From the NCBI GenBank assembly GCA_963834515.1, contig CAWICB010000007.1:372001-436000 (forward strand): a DNA stretch of 64,000 bases. Direction: 5' to 3'. Of the stretch, positions 59,271 to 64,000 are shown one piece after another. The stretch is from RYN-230 sp963834515 (GTDB lineage: Bacteria; Actinomycetota; Actinomycetes; Streptosporangiales; Streptosporangiaceae). The translations under genes were made by a program, and so were the position numbers. The notes beneath the pieces are model-generated. The model saw only the letters and a list, made by a program, of their open reading frames with translations. It had not been told where the DNA came from and made no database searches. The number at the start of each line of letters is the position of its first letter. The first letter of the stretch is position 1.

Positions 59271-61582
59271 TAGACCGTTGCCTGGTCGGGTTCACGTGGG
59301 GGCCTGACCGCGGGCGGCGAGGTCTGTGGCCGGCTCATCCGGGATGGCCACCAGTTCCACCGGCCGAGCAGGAGCACGGTCGAGGGCACCAGCAGGGTAC
59401 GGACCAGGAACGTGTCCATCAGGATGCCCAGGGACAGGCCGACGGCGAGGTTCACGAACTGGCTGCCACCCGAGGTGCGGGCACCGACCAGGGCGAACAC
59501 GCCGAACGTGCCGGCCAGCACCAGCCCGGCCGAGGTGACCGTGGTCCCGGTCGCGTTCAGCGCCCGCTGCACCGCCTCGCGCAGCGACAGCTCCCTGGCT
59601 TCCTCCCGGATCCGGGTCATCACCAGGATGTTGTAGTCCTCGCCCAGGGCGAGCAGGAAGATGAACATCAGGAACGGCAGGATGAACGTCAGCCCGGCCG
59701 ACCCGCCGATGTCGATGAACAGCAGCACAGCCAGGCCGAGCGCGGCCAGGTAGGACAGGCCGACCGAGGCGATCAGGTACAGCGGGGCGACCAGGCTGCG
59801 CATGACCAGGGCCAGCAGCACGCCGATGACCAGGATCGCCACTGGGATGACCCGGGACAGGTCGCTGTCCGAGATGCTGCTCACGTCGTACAGGGCGGGT
59901 GCCTCGCCCCCCACCCCGGAGTCGGTCGCGCCGATGTCATGCTGCACCCGGGTGGTCTCGGCCCGGATGGACGGCACCGCGTCCAGGGCCGCCGTGCTGG
60001 CCGCGTCGCCGGCCTTCAGCCCGGTGGCGAACTGCACGGTATGCCCGTCCGGGCTGACGAACTCGGCGGTCGCCCGGTACAGCTGGTAGCCGGCGGCCGG
60101 GATCTTGAGCGAGGCGGGCGGCACCGGCGGCAGCGCCTTGGCCGGCCCGAGCAGCCGGTGCAGCGCGGCGTACTGCACCGGGGTCAGCGGGTAGCCGGTC
60201 GGGTTGAGCGGCCCGGCGATCTTGGTGAACAGCCCGCTGCTGGACAGTTCCGACTCGGCCCTGGCCAGCACGGCCGGGTCGTCCCAGGCGGCCTGCTTCA
60301 GCGTGAAGACGATGTTCGTCGGGTTGGCCGTGCTGCTCGGGAAGTACTTGGTCAGCAGCGCCTGCCCGGCGGCGGAGTCGCTGTGCGCGGGCGCGTTGGT
60401 CTCGCCGCCGAAGCCCGCTCCCTTGTAGCCGAGCGAGACTACAGCCAGCGTGCCGAAGACGAGCAGCCCGATGCCGAGGATCACCGCGGGATGCTGCGTA
60501 ATCCGCCCGGCCACCCGGCCCCATATGCCGATCTTGCCGGTGCCCTCCCGGGTCTTGCTCGGCCAGAACGCGGCCCGGCCGAAGACGGCTAGCAGCGCGG
60601 GCAGCAGGGTCAGCCCGGCCAGCAGCATGACGCCGATGCCGATGGCCAGCGGGACGCCCAGCGTCGAGTAGATCTGGAACGTGGCGACCAGCAGCGACAG
60701 CAGCGCGGCGATCACCGTGGCGGCCGAGAACGTGATCGACTCACCGACCTTGGTCAGCGAGGTGATCACCGCTTCCTTGGGCTCCAGCCCGGCCCGCAGC
60801 TGCTCGCGGACCCGGAACACGAGGAATAGCCCGTAGTCCGTGCCCGCGCCCAGGACCAGCACGATCAGCAGGATCTGGGCCAGCTGGGAGACTTTCAGCC
60901 CGGCCTGGGCCGCCTCGGCGACCAGCGGGCCGGAGATGGTGATGGCCACGAACGCCGGGATGAGCGTGATCAGCGGGGCCAGCGCGGCCCGGAAGATCAG
61001 CAGCAGCAGGACGATGATGAACAGCACCGACAGATCCTGGATCTGGTTACCGGTGTTCCCGGTCTGCTTCTGCTGGTCGACCGCGATCGGGATGGCCCCG
61101 GCCAGGTGCACGGACATCCCGGCCGGCGGGCTGGCCCGGCTGATGGCCGAGCGCAGCCCGTTGACCAGGTCGGTCACCGCGGGGGAGTTGCCCTGCGAGA
61201 CGTTGGACAGCACCTCGAGCTGGACCGCGTGCCCGTTTGTCGATACGCCGAGGTCGCGGACCAGGGTGACGGTCTTCACCTGGCCCAGGTCCTTCTGCAG
61301 GCCCGCCAGCCAGGTCTGGTCGGCGGCCGTCAGTACGGCGCTGCTGCGTGCGGCCAGCACCAGCACCGGTACCTCGTTCGAGCCGCCGAACGGCTTGGCC
61401 AGCGTCGCGGCGTGCTCACTGGGCGCGCCCGCGGGCAGGAAGTTGGCGTTGTTGCCCTGGGTCACACTGGCCAGTGAGGGCAGGAACCGCGGCACGGCCA
61501 CGGCCGCGATCACCCAGGCGGCGATGATGAACCAGCGGAACTTTACCGCGAAGGACCCGATCCCCCGGAAGACTCTGTCCAT
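59270..61582 (-). CDS. MMPL-family RND transporter
   Basis: A 770-residue transporter. Helix 1 lies near residues 15-35. The first outer domain follows, then helices 2-6 (about 185-370) with GAGTDYGLFLVFRVREQLRAG near 255, the MMPL motif. The second outer domain (about 395-550) precedes helices 8-12, with the second motif LGEDYNILVMTRIREEA near 645. These Asp/Tyr pairs carry the proton relay. Mycobacterial relatives export lipids; the substrate here is unknown. ATG 61582 is preferred; GTG 61594 is an alternative. Confidence 0.93.
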   Translation of the reverse strand: MDRVFRGIGSFAVKFRWFIIAAWVIAAVAVPRFLPSLASVTQGNNANFLPAGAPSEHAATLAKPFGGSNEVPVLVLAARSSAVLTAADQTWLAGLQKDLGQVKTVTLVRDLGVSTNGHAVQLEVLSNVSQGNSPAVTDLVNGLRSAISRASPPAGMSVHLAGAIPIAVDQQKQTGNTGNQIQDLSVLFIIVLLLLIFRAALAPLITLIPAFVAITISGPLVAEAAQAGLKVSQLAQILLIVLVLGAGTDYGLFLVFRVREQLRAGLEPKEAVITSLTKVGESITFSAATVIAALLSLLVATFQIYSTLGVPLAIGIGVMLLAGLTLLPALLAVFGRAAFWPSKTREGTGKIGIWGRVAGRITQHPAVILGIGLLVFGTLAVVSLGYKGAGFGGETNAPAHSDSAAGQALLTKYFPSSTANPTNIVFTLKQAAWDDPAVLARAESELSSSGLFTKIAGPLNPTGYPLTPVQYAALHRLLGPAKALPPVPPASLKIPAAGYQLYRATAEFVSPDGHTVQFATGLKAGDAASTAALDAVPSIRAETTRVQHDIGATDSGVGGEAPALYDVSSISDSDLSRVIPVAILVIGVLLALVMRSLVAPLYLIASVGLSYLAALGLAVLLFIDIGGSAGLTFILPFLMFIFLLALGEDYNILVMTRIREEARELSLREAVQRALNATGTTVTSAGLVLAGTFGVFALVGARTSGGSQFVNLAVGLSLGILMDTFLVRTLLVPSTVLLLGRWNWWPSRMSRPQTSPPAVRPPREPDQATV

Positions 61583-61823
61583 GTCGATATGCACGCGCGC
61601 CAGGGTACGTGAACCGCACTGAGGGGGCACTGAGGGGCACCGGGATTTGGGCCGATGAGGTTTCCCCGCCGCCGGGGCGGGGAGTGGCTGCCCGGGCCCG
61701 TGTCAGCCGGTGGGGCGGCCGTGGCCGCTGGGAATAGCCGTCCGGGGCGCTGGTCACAAGATGATCAAGTAGAGTCGGTCGCCGTGATCCGCAGCTAACG
61801 GGCAGCTGAAGGTTGGTGATCAC

Positions 61824-62318
61824 ATGCTGCGACACCTGATTGGCCTCGGCCTGGCCATCGGTCTGGCAGCGATGATCTTCTTCGCCGGCGGCTGGGGAGT
61901 GGCCAGGATGACCGCGCTGGCCGCCCAGGGCACCAGCGTGACCAGCGTCACCGGGCTCAGTGCACTCGGCGTGCTGCTGCTGGCCGGGCTGTATCTCGGC
62001 ATCCTGCTGGTGGCGCCGGTCTCACCGGTGAGCACCGCGCTGCCCGGCCTGGGCCTGCTGGCCTGGACCGGGCTGCTCGCGCTGGACGCCCAGCTGGCCG
62101 TCCGGGGCATCCCGGCCGGGGCCGGGATGGCCGCCACCGGGTTCCACCAGATGCTGGCCGACGGGGTGCTGGCGCTGCTCGGCGTGGTGATGATCTGCCC
62201 GGCGTTCGTGCCGTCGCGGTGGCGCCCGGCCAGCGCCGCCGACCTCAGCCTCGACCAGGGCAGCGGGGGTGACGACGAGGCGCCCGGGCTGCCCACCCCG
62301 ACCCGGCTGCTGTCCTGA
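61824..62318 (+). CDS. Four-span membrane protein of unknown function
   Basis: A 164-residue protein with hydrophobic segments at about residues 5-25, 46-66, 72-90 and 108-126, and a hydrophilic tail ending GLPTPTRLLS. The family is not recognised. ATG 61824 starts a good membrane protein, but there is no strong ribosome-binding site. It converges on aceA with a hairpin between the stops. Confidence 0.75.
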   Translation: MLRHLIGLGLAIGLAAMIFFAGGWGVARMTALAAQGTSVTSVTGLSALGVLLLAGLYLGILLVAPVSPVSTALPGLGLLAWTGLLALDAQLAVRGIPAGAGMAATGFHQMLADGVLALLGVVMICPAFVPSRWRPASAADLSLDQGSGGDDEAPGLPTPTRLLS

Positions 62319-62338
62319 CCCGGTCCGCGCTGACCGGG
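62319..62338. terminator. Bidirectional hairpin between convergent membrane gene and aceA
   Basis: CCCGGTC (62319-62325), 6-nt loop, GACCGGG (62332-62338). Outside it, TCCTG and CAGGA can extend the stem with a two-base bulge. It lies between the two stop codons. Confidence 0.65.
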
Positions 62339-62358
62339 CCAGGACATCCCGATCAGGA

Positions 62359-63714
<1,356 letters not shown>

Positions 63715-63795
63715 TGGTCCTCCTGACGTCAGCCGTCCCCTGGGTGATATTTCGAGCCTGCGTGCAATGCGCCGGTAAAACCAGGGACGTAGGTC

Positions 63796-63830
63796 CTGAA
63801 GAAATAAGAAATTTCATCTATGCTGAAGAT
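63796..63830 (+). promoter_or_regulatory. Promoter of the right-edge XRE gene, with palindrome near aceA
   Basis: TATGCT (63819-63824) is a -10 hexamer 6 nt before the GTG, so transcription should start at the start codon (leaderless). CTGAAG (63796-63801) is a weak -35 at 17 bp. GAAATTTC (63808-63815) is a perfect 8-bp palindrome in the spacer, in a locally AT-rich 117-bp region shared with aceA. Confidence 0.5.
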
Positions 63831-64000
63831 GTGACGGACTTCTTGGAGAAAGAATTGTCAACGTTGACGTCTAGTGGTCTAGACCTGGCAACGTTCGGCC
63901 AGCGGCTTCGGCATCTGCGGCGCGCCCGTGGCATCACCCTGGCCGAGCTGGGGGACCGGGTCGGCCGCGCGCCGTCGGCGCTGTCGCTGCTGGAGAACGG
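63831..64000 (+). CDS. XRE-family regulator (RamB/ScfR-like), 5' end only
   Basis: The first 56 codons from GTG 63831 lie in the window. After a short leader (VTDFLEKELSTLTSSGLDLA) comes a helix-turn-helix: FGQRLRHLRRARGITLAELG then APSALSLLENG. Larger proteins of this kind (RamB of Corynebacterium, short-chain fatty acyl regulators) control isocitrate lyase and acetate genes and are encoded divergently to aceA, as here. The C-terminal sensor half is outside the window. Confidence 0.85.
   Translation, partial: MTDFLEKELSTLTSSGLDLATFGQRLRHLRRARGITLAELGDRVGRAPSALSLLEN

Overview
The window is very GC-rich chromosomal DNA from an actinomycete (Actinomycetota). Marker genes supporting this are sepH, Lsr2, GAF-ANTAR, DUF1707, DUF6131, an actinobacterial PrmC-like methyltransferase, crotonyl-CoA carboxylase/reductase and isocitrate lyase. 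GTG starts, 4-nt start/stop overlaps and probable leaderless regulator genes fit the same assignment. I see no rRNA, tRNA, CRISPR array, prophage or secondary-metabolite cluster. Genus cannot be fixed from the sequence alone.

Layout. 0-8.3 kb: the 5' end of ccr runs off the left edge. A central-carbon block follows: a dihydroorotate-dehydrogenase-like flavoprotein, glgX, an AcuC-type deacetylase, and a GH65 phosphorylase/hydrolase gene that was already decayed and is now split by a 1,523-bp IS701-family element. 8.3-16.8 kb: a decayed DUF4331 gene, an orphan OmpR regulator, lsr2, a VOC protein, an autoregulated XRE plus membrane-protein pair, a serine hydrolase, a PNPOx-like protein, RidA and lysA. 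16.9-22.3 kb: an MacB/FtsX-type ABC exporter flanked by two PadR regulators, ending with a DUF1707 protein. 22.3-33.4 kb: an MBL hydrolase, two DHA2-type MFS exporters, a frameshifted GH13 gene, a membrane esterase, a lipoprotein, an aquaporin remnant, a DUF202 pair and an AlkA-like glycosylase. 33.5-43.3 kb: a NarL-type two-component system, an ABC remnant, and LysR, MarR and TetR units with recognisable operators. 43.4-53.5 kb: PAP2, then a pgeF-murL-murD2 operon, a lipid kinase, a phosphoesterase, GAF-ANTAR and a GT39-like membrane protein. 53.6-64 kb: a 742-residue disordered membrane protein, a PEBP lipoprotein, sepH, MarR, an MMPL transporter, aceA and a divergent XRE regulator cut by the right edge.

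Themes. (1) The overlapping operon pgeF-murL-murD2 implies that D-glutamate is put into peptidoglycan by L-Glu ligation followed by epimerisation. (2) A roughly 100-bp GC-rich palindromic repeat occurs four times; two tandem copies lie in frame inside the GT39-like gene. (3) Many genes are broken. Some carry internal deletions, which is real decay (GH65, DUF4331, aquaporin, ABC permease). Others have only single-base shifts and could be assembly errors (GH13, response regulator, PrmC-like, lipid kinase, phosphoesterase). (4) Several regulator genes have a -10 hexamer placed so that transcription would begin on the start codon, with a palindrome over the promoter. (5) Key enzymes of two acetyl-CoA assimilation routes (Ccr and isocitrate lyase) sit at the two ends of the window.
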